Below, one piece after another: positions 53,578 to 61,300 of a DNA stretch of 64,000 bases. Source of the DNA: Tautonia marina. GTDB taxonomy: Bacteria > Planctomycetota > Planctomycetia > Isosphaerales > Isosphaeraceae. The notes under the pieces were generated by a model that saw only the letters and a program-made list of their open reading frames with translations, was not told where the DNA came from and did no database searches. Location: the NCBI RefSeq assembly GCF_009177065.1, contig NZ_WEZF01000023.1, positions 1-64,000 on the forward strand, in the 5' to 3' direction. The stretch's first letter is position 1. Every line of letters starts with the position of its first letter. The position numbers and the translations under genes are program-made.

Positions 53578-54230
53578 ACACCACGTACACCAACTATGCA
53601 AGCGACGAAGAAGTCGCCTTGCTTTCCCCCTCCGACGTGGGTCCTCTGTTCCCTGACGATCAGCGCATCGCGTCTGGCGTCGATGGCAGCTTCGATCCCT
53701 CGGATCGCTGGACCCTCCACTGCAGTTCCGTCACCTTTACCGACTCGGGACTCCACCCGGGTCATGTGGTTCGGTTACTCGCCCCCGTCGACCGATTCCC
53801 TCACCCTGGAGCCCTTTTTGGGGTGGCCGAGGTGGGGGAACACTTTGTGAAACTTCGCCGTCTCGGCATGGCTCCAGGGTTAGGTGAACCCGTCGCCCCC
53901 CCTGAGGGATTGGCCGACGTTTCGTTCGTAATCATGACACTCGACCCGCAGATCAGTCAGGCCAGCCGAGAGGTCGACGGGTTGCTTGGCATCCGGACCA
54001 CCACTCCCTCCCTGCCTGGTCTCGACGGGATCTCTCTGCGCGATGCCGTCGTCCGATTGGTCCTGGCCCGTCGCTATGCGGCCATCATGCGAGACGGCGA
54101 CACGGCCTTCGCAATCCGGGCCAGGCTTTTCGAAGCCAGCTTCGAACGATTGATGACTCGGTTATTCATCAGTGAAAACCTTATCCATCCCGACCGGATC
54201 CCTCGACTGGGTACTCGCCTGACACGATGA
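53574..54230 (+). CDS. Cassette protein, possible head-tail connector (218 aa)
   Basis: A 218-aa acidic protein. The N-terminal YASDEEVALLSPSDVGPLFP is followed by a beta-rich region and a helical C-terminus VVRLVLARRYAAIMRDGDTA, with IRARLFEASFERLMTRLF. Position after the coat gene and the N-terminal D-x-x-V pattern resemble connector or neck proteins, but similarity is weak. Both its start and its stop sit in ATGA overlaps. Confidence 0.6.
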   Translation: MNTTYTNYASDEEVALLSPSDVGPLFPDDQRIASGVDGSFDPSDRWTLHCSSVTFTDSGLHPGHVVRLLAPVDRFPHPGALFGVAEVGEHFVKLRRLGMAPGLGEPVAPPEGLADVSFVIMTLDPQISQASREVDGLLGIRTTTPSLPGLDGISLRDAVVRLVLARRYAAIMRDGDTAFAIRARLFEASFERLMTRLFISENLIHPDRIPRLGTRLTR

Positions 54231-54367
54231 CCCGAGCCGTGGCCATGACTCCGTTCCGCGTTGCCCCCCCTCCCTGTTCCGAACCATCGTTTTCTGACGT
54301 ACCCGAGGCTCGCCGCCTCGGGAGCGTCGCAGTTCACAGGTTGACTCATGAGCGTATCCGACTGTAA
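54227..54367 (+). CDS. Possible 46-aa protein in the neck region
   Basis: A short frame whose ATG overlaps the stop of the preceding gene (ATGA) and whose end overlaps the next gene by 20 bases. The peptide (MTRAVAMTPFRVAPPPCSEP and on, ending HERIRL) is basic and shows no known motif. The repeated ATGA coupling in this cassette supports translation; low complexity argues against it. Confidence 0.35.
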   Translation: MTRAVAMTPFRVAPPPCSEPSFSDVPEARRLGSVAVHRLTHERIRL

Positions 54368-54797
54368 TGCTTACGACACGATCGTTTCGTGTCTGGCGGC
54401 AACTCGTCTCTTCGGCACCGTTCTGCTCGACGACGTCGACCGCTCCCTCGGAGAGCCACACGCCAACCCCCTTGCCATCGTCTCGCCCGGTTCATGGACG
54501 GAATCGATGACCGACGATCCCTCGCGAGCGGTTCGTCTCGTCCATTACCGGGTCACAATTCGGGTCCGAGCCAATCATCCCCGAGCCCGATTGCTCGAAG
54601 CCGACCGCCTCACCCGGGAAGTCATCGCCCGATTGAACGGGGCAAACGTTGGGGAAGGGTGTGTCACTCGCCTGTCTTCCATTCATCGCGGCGAGTCGCG
54701 CCTCTCTTCGGGCAGCGGAGAAGCCATCTGCGAACTCAAAGGGAGCTTTTCCGTCCTGGTTCCCTCCTCATTCGCCTCTTCAATCACAACCGAGTAA
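54348..54797 (+). CDS. Cassette protein, tail-terminator/neck-like (149 aa)
   Basis: A 149-aa alpha/beta protein: VHYRVTIRVRANHPRARLLE near residue 65, EADRLTREVIARLNG near 84 and a final strand pair around EAICELKGSFSVLV. The order long strand - helix - strand with an R-x-L-E-x-D helix is like small tail-terminator and tail-completion proteins (DUF3168-type), which cap the tail tube. The match is by pattern only. If right, it is the only tail-related gene in the cassette. Confidence 0.5.
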   Translation: MSVSDCNAYDTIVSCLAATRLFGTVLLDDVDRSLGEPHANPLAIVSPGSWTESMTDDPSRAVRLVHYRVTIRVRANHPRARLLEADRLTREVIARLNGANVGEGCVTRLSSIHRGESRLSSGSGEAICELKGSFSVLVPSSFASSITTE

Positions 54798-54912
54798 CCC
54801 GATCTTCAACCCGCCTTCGAGCCGACCCCGACCGTGACCTCACGACGGATCAGGCCTTCTTCGATCCGTCTGCGACGTCCCCGGGCCGTGGCTCACCACT
54901 GGGAGGATTCTC

Positions 54913-55125
54913 ATGAATCTGGTCCGAATCGGTTCGATCTATGTGAATTTTGATCGCGTGGCAATGATCCGGAACCTGACCCCCGATCCCGACGACCCCC
55001 AACCGCTCGTCCGCCTCGAATTTGGCGAGGGGCATCATGTTGACGTGACCAACCATGCCACCGAGCTCCTGCAATGGGTCGAACAGCGCATGACCGATGT
55101 GACCGACCCTCCCGTTCTTCCTTGA
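54913..55125 (+). CDS. 70-aa protein closing the cassette
   Basis: A 70-aa acidic, beta-rich protein (VRIGSIYVNFDRVAMIRNL, then LVRLEFGEGHHVDVTNHATE). GGGAGG with good spacing precedes the ATG. I do not recognise it. After it come hairpin-forming GC-rich DNA (GCGGGT/ACCCGC at 55182-55196) and conserved host genes, so it marks the right border of the phage-like cassette. Confidence 0.6.
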   Translation: MNLVRIGSIYVNFDRVAMIRNLTPDPDDPQPLVRLEFGEGHHVDVTNHATELLQWVEQRMTDVTDPPVLP

Positions 55126-55251
55126 GCCGCGAGGGTCGTAGCGGCATCGGTCGCCAATCGACCCACAACGGGCGTCGGCGGGCGGGTTCGACCCGCGGGA
55201 GGGAACGAAGGACGAGTCTCCCGCCCTCGCGTCCTGAAATGGCAGCGTGGG

Positions 55252-55476
55252 TTAGGACGGATCGACCTTGGCATCGCCCGCCTTCACGCAGGCAAGATCC
55301 GAGAGCGAATGACACCCTTCGGGTAATTCGGCCTCCTCGATCAGCATGTTCGGAATATCATCTTTGACGGCGAACCGAACTCCGCACCGGGAGCAGACCA
55401 GCGTCTGATCTTCCAGCCGCAACGGAGCTTTGCCCATCGGGCAAACAAGCAGAGACAGCAATTCCTCGCTGATCAT
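55252..55476 (-). CDS. Trm112 family zinc-ribbon protein
   Basis: A 74-aa protein of the Trm112/YcaR group. LLSLLVCPMGKAPLRL and LVCSRCGVRFAVKDDIPNML near residues 8-44 are the family core, with C12, C28 and C31 as metal or structural cysteines; the second position of the N-terminal pair (CPMG for CPxC) is not a cysteine. Eukaryotic Trm112 activates methyltransferases; bacterial roles are unclear. The start is set by family length; the longer open frame is not similar. It is divergent from the ketoacyl synthase gene. Confidence 0.82.
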   Translation of the reverse strand: MISEELLSLLVCPMGKAPLRLEDQTLVCSRCGVRFAVKDDIPNMLIEEAELPEGCHSLSDLACVKAGDAKVDPS

Positions 55477-55660
55477 CGGAGCCTCGTTCCTCTTTGGCTG
55501 GCGACTCCCCTTCGGGCGGTCGTCGCTTCCCGTCGATGGCGTCTGGCCGTCATTATGGAAGACGAGGCCAGGAGACGGAAGTCGAATCTGGCTGGTGAGC
55601 AGGCTGAACACGTTCGGCCTCCCGTCCCAATCGCCCAGGTCCGTCATCAAGCGAGCAGCG

Positions 55661-56932
55661 ATGCGCAACGTGCCGATTCGGCGAGTGGTCGTCACAGGAT
55701 TGGGTGCCCTCAGCCCCAACGGCGTCGGAATCGACGCCTTCCGAAGCGCCCTGCGAGCGGGCCGCAGCGGAGTGACGACCGTCCAGGAGTTCGACACCTC
55801 CGGTCTTGGCAGCCGGATTGCCGGCGCGATCCGAGGCATCGACCTCCGCGACGCCATGGACCCGAAACAACTCAAGGTCGTCAGTCGAGCCGTCCCCCTC
55901 GGGATCCTCGCCGCCCGAGAGGCCATGACCGATGCCGGATTCCCCCCGAGCGACCTCGAACTCGAGACCCGTCGCCAAATTGGAGTCTTGCTCGGCACCG
56001 GCGGCGGTGGAATCGCCTTCGTCGAAGAGCTGTACGGCTACTACTACAACGGGCAGCTCGAAAAGGCCACCGCCCTGGCCGTTCCGGCGGGAACGCCCGG
56101 CAACATCTCGTCGGAGCTGTCCATCCAGCTCGGCGTCCGGGGGCCGTCTCACGTCATCTCGACCGGCTGCACCTCCAGCACCGACGCCATCGGCTACGCC
56201 TTCCGTCGCATCCAGTACGGCGAAACCCCACTCATGCTCACCGGAGGCGCCGATGCCCCGATCGCGCCGGCCATCATGCTCGGCTTCGATGTCATGGGGA
56301 TCATCTCGCGCAACTGGAACGACCAGCCCGAGCGTGCCTCCCGCCCCTTCAGCCGCGACCGCGACGGCTTCGTGCTGGGCGAAGGTTCGTGGATGCTCGT
56401 GCTGGAGGAGCGTGAACACGCCCTGGCCCGGGGCGCCCGGATCTACGGCGAACTGCTCGGCTACGCGAGCACCTGCGACGCCTGGCACCGCGTCTCGATG
56501 TCGAGCGACCTCGATGAGCCCGTCCGGGCCGTCCAGCTCGCCTTGCAAGACGCTGAGCTCTCGCCGGCCGACATCGACTATGCCAACCTCCACGGCACCG
56601 CCACCCCCCTGAACGACCGGGTCGAAACCGCCGCTCTGAAGCGGGCGCTCGGCTCGCATGCCTCGGCGATCCCGATGTCCAGCACCAAGAGTATGATCGG
56701 CCACCCACAAGGAGCCTGCGGAGCCGCCGGTCTGGTCGCCACCTTGCTCGGCCTCGATGCCGGATTCCTTCCACCGACGATCAACTGCGAGGAGGCCGAC
56801 CCCGAGTGCGATCTCGACTACATCCCCCACCAGTCGCGCCCCGCCAACGGCGCCCGGATCGCCCTTTGCAATTGCATGGGATTCGGATCAAAAAACTCGG
56901 TTTTGATCATCCGTCAAGGAGACGAATCCTGA
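55661..56932 (+). CDS. Beta-ketoacyl-ACP synthase II-like (FabF family)
   Basis: A 423-aa condensing enzyme. The active-site cysteine is C170 in ISTGCTSSTDA, with the catalytic histidines H311 in NLHGTATPLND and H348 in MIGHPQGACGA and the lysine at 343. The C-terminal CNCMGFGSKNSVLII is standard. It performs decarboxylating condensation of malonyl-ACP. No acyl carrier protein, FabG or FabZ is adjacent, so it is probably not the housekeeping copy and may serve a special lipid or polyketide with the methyltransferase and FAD enzyme downstream (inference). The ATG excludes 77 non-family residues of the open frame. Confidence 0.9.
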   Translation: MRNVPIRRVVVTGLGALSPNGVGIDAFRSALRAGRSGVTTVQEFDTSGLGSRIAGAIRGIDLRDAMDPKQLKVVSRAVPLGILAAREAMTDAGFPPSDLELETRRQIGVLLGTGGGGIAFVEELYGYYYNGQLEKATALAVPAGTPGNISSELSIQLGVRGPSHVISTGCTSSTDAIGYAFRRIQYGETPLMLTGGADAPIAPAIMLGFDVMGIISRNWNDQPERASRPFSRDRDGFVLGEGSWMLVLEEREHALARGARIYGELLGYASTCDAWHRVSMSSDLDEPVRAVQLALQDAELSPADIDYANLHGTATPLNDRVETAALKRALGSHASAIPMSSTKSMIGHPQGACGAAGLVATLLGLDAGFLPPTINCEEADPECDLDYIPHQSRPANGARIALCNCMGFGSKNSVLIIRQGDES

Positions 56933-57108
56933 ACCCGGCTCCCCTGCTCCGCCCGACCCGATCGTCGGCAACGCTCGCTGCAATACACCACCTGTTCCCA
57001 GCAATCGCGCCACTTGCGACGATTCGAGAAGGGCCGCTGGCAGACGGGACAGACCTTCGACTCGCCCGGCTTCTCCGCTCGATCTCGCTTCCGAGGACGA
57101 TCGGGCAT
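56914..57108 (-). CDS. DUF2256 small cysteine-rich protein
   Basis: A 64-aa protein with the DUF2256 core KVCPVCQRPFSNRRKWRDCW then EQVVYCSERCRR. Cysteines C20, C23, C36, C43 and C47 could hold zinc. Function unknown. Its 3' end overlaps the ketoacyl synthase by 19 bases in convergent orientation. The ATG is chosen by family length; the longer frame adds 27 residues. Confidence 0.82.
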   Translation of the reverse strand: MPDRPRKRDRAEKPGESKVCPVCQRPFSNRRKWRDCWEQVVYCSERCRRSGRAEQGSRVQDSSP

Positions 57109-57265
57109 GGTCTTGACCTGGGCCAACGCAATAAACCACGAGCAGACCGCACACGAGCCGGTCCCCTCGCCTGCACGAATTTCGAACAATCTGCTAGACT
57201 ACCGCGTCTCGGTCCCTCGGGGAACGGACACCAGCGTGATCGGATCACAACCCAAGGGGGCGATC

Positions 57266-57697
57266 ATGAGTCTTCGCGAAGTGCTGGCTGGCGCGGTCGC
57301 CCGTGACCCTCGCTACAGCATCGACGCCTACGAGTTCGTCTTCGCCGCCCTCGACCTGGCCAAGGTCCGCAAGCGCAAGGCTCGCCGAGCCCGTAGCCGC
57401 GGCCGGAAGCCTCGGGGGAAAAGTGAGTCGCGGCACGTCTCGGGCCGAGAGCTGAGTGAGGCCGCCCGCGACCTGGCGCTCGACCTCTACGGTCGCCTTG
57501 CCCTGACGATCCTGTCGAGCTGGGGCCTCCGATCAACCTCGGACCTCGGCGAGATCGTCTACATCCTGATCGCTTCGGGCGACCTCGAACGCTCAGACGA
57601 AGACCAGCGCAGCGACTTCGACAACGTCTACGACTTCGAGGCCGCGCTCTGCCACGACTATGTGATTCCGATCGAGGAGCCGGAGGACGCCTCATGA
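57266..57697 (+). CDS. Minf_1886 family protein
   Basis: A 143-aa protein of the Minf_1886 family, named after a Methylacidiphilum gene and common in planctomycetes and verrucomicrobia. DPRYSIDAYEFVFAALD is near residue 14, HVSGRELSEAARDLALDLYG near 58, and WGLRSTSDLGEIVYILIASG near 86. A basic insert KVRKRKARRARSRGRKPRGK near 33 is unusually long. No function is known. CAAGGGGG precedes the ATG. It is coupled by ATGA to the next gene. Confidence 0.85.
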   Translation: MSLREVLAGAVARDPRYSIDAYEFVFAALDLAKVRKRKARRARSRGRKPRGKSESRHVSGRELSEAARDLALDLYGRLALTILSSWGLRSTSDLGEIVYILIASGDLERSDEDQRSDFDNVYDFEAALCHDYVIPIEEPEDAS

Positions 57698-57924
57698 CCA
57701 CCACTCAAGATCAAGGCCCGACCTCGCATTCCCCCGAGGCCCCCGAACCAACCGTCACCCGTGGCCAGCGACTTCGATTCGCGGCGGCCCTGGTCGTGTT
57801 CGTGGCCTGGGTGGCGGGGCTCGCCCTGCTCGCGATCCGATCCGATCCCCCTCCCCCGCTCTCGGCCGATGATCGAGCCTCCGAGCCTTCGGCGACAGCG
57901 GCTCCTGATCCCCGGGAGGGATAA
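57694..57924 (+). CDS. Small single-span membrane protein (76 aa)
   Basis: A 76-aa protein with a polar N-terminus, one membrane helix near residues 29-48 (AAALVVFVAWVAGLALLAI) and a proline-rich tail. Unknown function. The ATGA overlap with the Minf_1886 gene and the TAATG overlap with the methyltransferase support that it is expressed in one operon with both. Confidence 0.7.
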   Translation: MTTTQDQGPTSHSPEAPEPTVTRGQRLRFAAALVVFVAWVAGLALLAIRSDPPPPLSADDRASEPSATAAPDPREG

Positions 57925-58691
57925 TGCCCCGATCGCGTCCCTGGCTCGTTCCCGACCGCCGCTCCGACCCGGAGCTAATGGACGCCCCCGGCCTTCCTGC
58001 CGAGGAGGTGGCCGACGCCTACGCCGTCCTCCGCCGGGTCAACCGCCACCTCGGGAACAACCGGGTCATCGACCACCAGGTCGGCCGGTTCGTGGTCGAA
58101 GACCCGATCGGTCCGGTCGTCTCGATGCTTGACGTCGGCTCCGGTTCGGGCGACATCCCGAGGCGAATTGGCCGCCGCCTGCTTCATCGTCCGGAAGTTG
58201 ACCGCGTCGTTCCCATCGCCCTCGACCGCGACCCGGTCGCAACCGCAATCGCCGGCGCCTCGTCGTTCGAAGGTTCGCCCGTCCAGGTGGTTCGCGGAGA
58301 CGCCCTGAGGCTCCCCTTCGCCGATCGGTCGGTGGACCTCGTCACCGCGGTCAAGTTCGCCCACCACTTCGAAGGAGAAACGCTCGCAAGGCTCCTCTCG
58401 GAGATGGCTCGGGTCGCCCGATGCCGGGTGATCGTCCTCGACATCCGGCGGCACTGGCTGGCCTACTGGGGATTCGTCGCCTGGAGCCGTGTCTTCACCC
58501 GCAACCGCCTCGTTCGCTTCGACGGCCCTCTGTCGGTCCTCCGGGGATTCACCGATGAGGAACTGATCGAACTGGCCTCCCCCATTCACGAATTTCGATG
58601 GACGGTTCAACGGGATCTTGGATTTCAGATCTCTTTGATTGGAAAACGCAAACAATTGTCAAAGACGAGCACAAATAACAGGTCAACATGA
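57924..58691 (+). CDS. Class I SAM-dependent methyltransferase
   Basis: A 255-aa methyltransferase. Motif I is SMLDVGSGSGDIPRRIG near residue 68, the acidic strand end IALDRDPVA near 98, VVRGDALRLPFADRSVDLVT near 120 and a post-motif AHHF near 146. This resembles UbiE-like or O-methyltransferases acting on lipids or phenolics. The WLAYWGFVAWSRVF stretch near 174 is hydrophobic and may sit at a membrane. The gene converges on the FAD oxidoreductase with a 9-base overlap; the two usually occur together in planctomycete genomes (recalled, not checked). Confidence 0.85.
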   Translation: MPRSRPWLVPDRRSDPELMDAPGLPAEEVADAYAVLRRVNRHLGNNRVIDHQVGRFVVEDPIGPVVSMLDVGSGSGDIPRRIGRRLLHRPEVDRVVPIALDRDPVATAIAGASSFEGSPVQVVRGDALRLPFADRSVDLVTAVKFAHHFEGETLARLLSEMARVARCRVIVLDIRRHWLAYWGFVAWSRVFTRNRLVRFDGPLSVLRGFTDEELIELASPIHEFRWTVQRDLGFQISLIGKRKQLSKTSTNNRST

Positions 58692-59921
58692 GATTCGAAC
58701 CGGATCACGCGTTGCGGCAAACCCGAGGGACAGCAAGGTGTTCCCCCATCGCCCGAGCAGCGAGGCAACGTCGATCAGCGACGGCTGGACCAGGGCATGA
58801 TGAAACGCTCGGCAGAGGGTCACGCGGCGATCGAACCGGGCATGCCAGGCTCGTTGCGCGGCTCGGAGGGCGGCGGGCCCCTCGTCGTTCCGGGCAAGTG
58901 CCCGGAGGACGAAGGGGGCGATGACCTCGGCCCCGAGCATCGCCATCGTCAGCCCCTGACCGCCGAGCGGATCGACCGTGCCTCGGGCATCACCGCTGGA
59001 GAAGATGCCGGGCAATCGGGGTGATGAGGTTTCGACCCGGACCCCGGCGACGGTCTTCCAGGGGCCGGTCGGCTCGGCAGCCTGCCAGAGGGCCGAGAGG
59101 GTGCGATTGCCGGAAAAGGTGGCATCGGCGAGGGCGTCGAGATCGCCGCGATACTGCCGGGAAAGCCGTTCGGGAAGCAGGCCGCAGAGGTTCGTTCGCC
59201 CGCCTTCGACCCGGCAGGCTCCCACGTAGCCACCGGGCAAGAGGTGCAGTCCGACCGTCCCGGACGGTTCGTCACTCGCAGGGTCGGAGACGGTTAGGTG
59301 CCGCTTCAGTCCGAACAATCGGGGCCGAAGACCGGGCAGGCTCCGAGCGCGGGTGGTGCCCGATCGGCGGATCTGGGCCGAGTGGCGGCCGTCGGCAGCC
59401 ACGACGACCGAGGCCCGAGCGGCCACGGGCCTGCCCGACTCACCGCGTCCCGAGACGCCGACGACCCGACCGTCCTGCAGGATCGGCCCCGAGATGCGGG
59501 TCCCTTCGAAGACCGAAACTCCGAGCGACCTCGCCTCGTCGAGCAAGAGGGCGTCGAGGGCCGACCGACTGAGGCCGAGCCCGACGCGGCCATCGGGACC
59601 GGCGACCTCGGCTTCGAGGGTGCGACCGCGAGGGGTGGTCAGGCGGACGGATCGGATCGGTCGGCCGCCGGATCGAGCCAGGCGATCCCCCGGGACGAGC
59701 CGCTCGACCGCCTCGACCCCCTCGGGGCTGAGGTACTCGCCACAGAGCTTGTCTCTCGGGAATCGACCGGCGTCGATCAAGGCGACCCGAGCCCCCGCCC
59801 TTGCCAGCAGGATCGCCATGGCCGATCCCGACGGCCCCGCCCCCACGATCGCCGCGTCGAACGGGCGGCCGGCGTCGAGGGAATTGGTATCAAAGGCGAG
59901 CTCGGTGGGGTCGAATCGCAT
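58683..59921 (-). CDS. FAD-dependent oxidoreductase (geranylgeranyl-reductase-like)
   Basis: A 412-aa flavoprotein of the p-hydroxybenzoate hydroxylase/geranylgeranyl reductase group. The FAD-binding DAAIVGAGPSGSAMAILLARAG is near residue 22, the CGEYLSPEGVEAVERL segment near 60, VVAADGRHSAQIRR near 175 and the GD motif SSGDARGTVDPLGGQGLTMA near 308. It could hydroxylate a ring or reduce an isoprenoid chain; the substrate is open. It overlaps the methyltransferase 3' end by nine bases and is read toward it. Confidence 0.87.
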   Translation of the reverse strand: MRFDPTELAFDTNSLDAGRPFDAAIVGAGPSGSAMAILLARAGARVALIDAGRFPRDKLCGEYLSPEGVEAVERLVPGDRLARSGGRPIRSVRLTTPRGRTLEAEVAGPDGRVGLGLSRSALDALLLDEARSLGVSVFEGTRISGPILQDGRVVGVSGRGESGRPVAARASVVVAADGRHSAQIRRSGTTRARSLPGLRPRLFGLKRHLTVSDPASDEPSGTVGLHLLPGGYVGACRVEGGRTNLCGLLPERLSRQYRGDLDALADATFSGNRTLSALWQAAEPTGPWKTVAGVRVETSSPRLPGIFSSGDARGTVDPLGGQGLTMAMLGAEVIAPFVLRALARNDEGPAALRAAQRAWHARFDRRVTLCRAFHHALVQPSLIDVASLLGRWGNTLLSLGFAATRDPVRISC

Positions 59922-59936
59922 CGGCGGGGGTGCCTC

Positions 59937-60644
59937 TCAGGCGGTGTCACGAGGGATGATGATTTCTCGAATCCGCTGATTCACGCCGAGCCCCCTGGCT
60001 TTCAGGGCGGTTCGAAGCAGGTTGAATCCGCCGTAGCAGCGCTGGGCGGTCGCATAACTGAGCCACCCCTTGAAGCTGGTCGGCCCTTGATCCTGCCAGC
60101 TACTGGTCGGCTGAGAGCGGACGAGGACGTCGTTGAAGGCCGCGGCGACCTTCGAGCCAAGGGTGGTGCGATCGGGTCCGGGGCCGGCGTCGTCGGGAAT
60201 CGTGATCGGCCAACTGACGTTCAGGCTGCAACTGAGGTTGCGTTCGGAGGCGGGTACGGCGATGACGTCGTACGGGTTTTCCAGTTCCATTCGGAGCAGC
60301 AGGAGTTCCACATCGACCAGCAAGGCGGGATGCTCGACCTGGTCGCGGACCCCCTTGCGGACCGAGGCGCCTTCGGAATCGGTCGATCGCGTCGTGACCG
60401 GATCGACGGTCGGGGCCGATCGAGGGGGGGGCGCGGCGGCCTCGGCGGCCAGTCGTCCCGAGACCCGGGCTCGGCTGAGGACCTCGTACGACCGGGCGAC
60501 CAGGCGAAAGGCCCACTCGTCTCCCCCAAGATCGGGGTGGTACTTCTTGCTCCGGGCCCGGTAGGCGTCTCGGATCTGCTCCAGCGACGCGTCGTTCCGG
60601 ACGCCGAGCACCTGGGCGGGATCGATCTCGAAAGTGTACGTCAT
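59937..60644 (-). CDS. J-domain protein
   Basis: A 235-aa protein with an N-terminal J domain: QVLGVRNDASLEQIRDAYRA, then KKYHPDLGG with HPD at 36-38, the motif that stimulates DnaK ATPase. The rest is not the zinc-finger DnaJ body; it carries an alanine/proline linker and an unknown C-terminal domain with VSWPITIPDD and the REIIIPRD end. It is probably a specialised co-chaperone. The ATG is set by the J domain start. It lies just upstream of the FAD oxidoreductase on the same strand. Confidence 0.88.
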   Translation of the reverse strand: MTYTFEIDPAQVLGVRNDASLEQIRDAYRARSKKYHPDLGGDEWAFRLVARSYEVLSRARVSGRLAAEAAAPPPRSAPTVDPVTTRSTDSEGASVRKGVRDQVEHPALLVDVELLLLRMELENPYDVIAVPASERNLSCSLNVSWPITIPDDAGPGPDRTTLGSKVAAAFNDVLVRSQPTSSWQDQGPTSFKGWLSYATAQRCYGGFNLLRTALKARGLGVNQRIREIIIPRDTA

Positions 60645-61018
60645 GGTGAGTTCGGGACGGATCGGACCACGAAAGAAGGTGAGGTGGATGCCGCGCAAAC
60701 CCGTCGGGAGATGCAACCGGGTTTCTGAGCATTCCCAGTGTACGCAAGCCCCGGGGCCTCGGGGAGAAGGAACCGATGAGCCACTGATTCAAGGGGGCCT
60801 CTGATCGACACGGTCGTCTTGCCTGATTGGTGAGCGGAACGGAACAATCGATCTGTCGCTGGCGGAACGCTCATGGTACAGTAACCCCTTTGCCAGAATG
60901 GCGATCCCCTCGCCCGAAGCGGCCCCGCCGTCGTGCCGGGCCGATCGTTGCGTGGGGTTGATCGCTGTTTGAAGAACCATCCCGAAGCCGAGCCGGATTC
61001 CTGAAGGAGTTGCCGACG
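60645..61018. other. Divergent gap between J-domain gene and 93-aa gene
   Basis: A 374-base gap that must hold two promoters. No convincing -35/-10 pair was found; GGTACAGTAA near 60876-60885 is a weak -10 candidate for the plus strand. Open frames here are short and skewed. AAGGAG at 61003-61008 is the ribosome-binding site of the next gene. Confidence 0.3.
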
Positions 61019-61300
61019 ATGGAGACGTTTGACCCGAAAGTCCTCCGCAAGCTGTTCCGCATGTCCCCCCGGACCAAGCGGCACTACGACGAGACCCGAG
61101 CCGCCTTGCGGGCCGAGCGCGTCGCCACCCCTCCCGGCCCCGGCAACCTCCGCGACCTGAAAGGCCAGGCCGACCGCGAAGCCTTCCAGAAGACCTACGA
61201 CGCCCTCACGTCCGAGCCGAGCCTGGCCGAAGACGCCAAGCTCTACGACCACCTGTTCACCAAGGCTCACGGCAACGTCGCCGTCCGCACCGGGGCCTGA
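61019..61300 (+). CDS. Small basic protein of unknown function (93 aa)
   Basis: A 93-aa helical, charged protein: FDPKVLRKLFRMSPRTKRHY near the start, RAALRAERVATPPGPGNLRD, then QKTYDALTSEPSLAEDAKLY. It has no membrane segment or cysteine pair. I do not recognise it. AAGGAG lies ten bases before the ATG and a strong hairpin follows the stop, both good signs of a real gene. Confidence 0.65.
   Translation: METFDPKVLRKLFRMSPRTKRHYDETRAALRAERVATPPGPGNLRDLKGQADREAFQKTYDALTSEPSLAEDAKLYDHLFTKAHGNVAVRTGA

Noticed and set aside
55175-55200. GCGGGTTCGACCCGC resembling a tRNA T-arm
   Set aside because: The loop would have too few bases, and no other tRNA arms are present; it is a plain hairpin.
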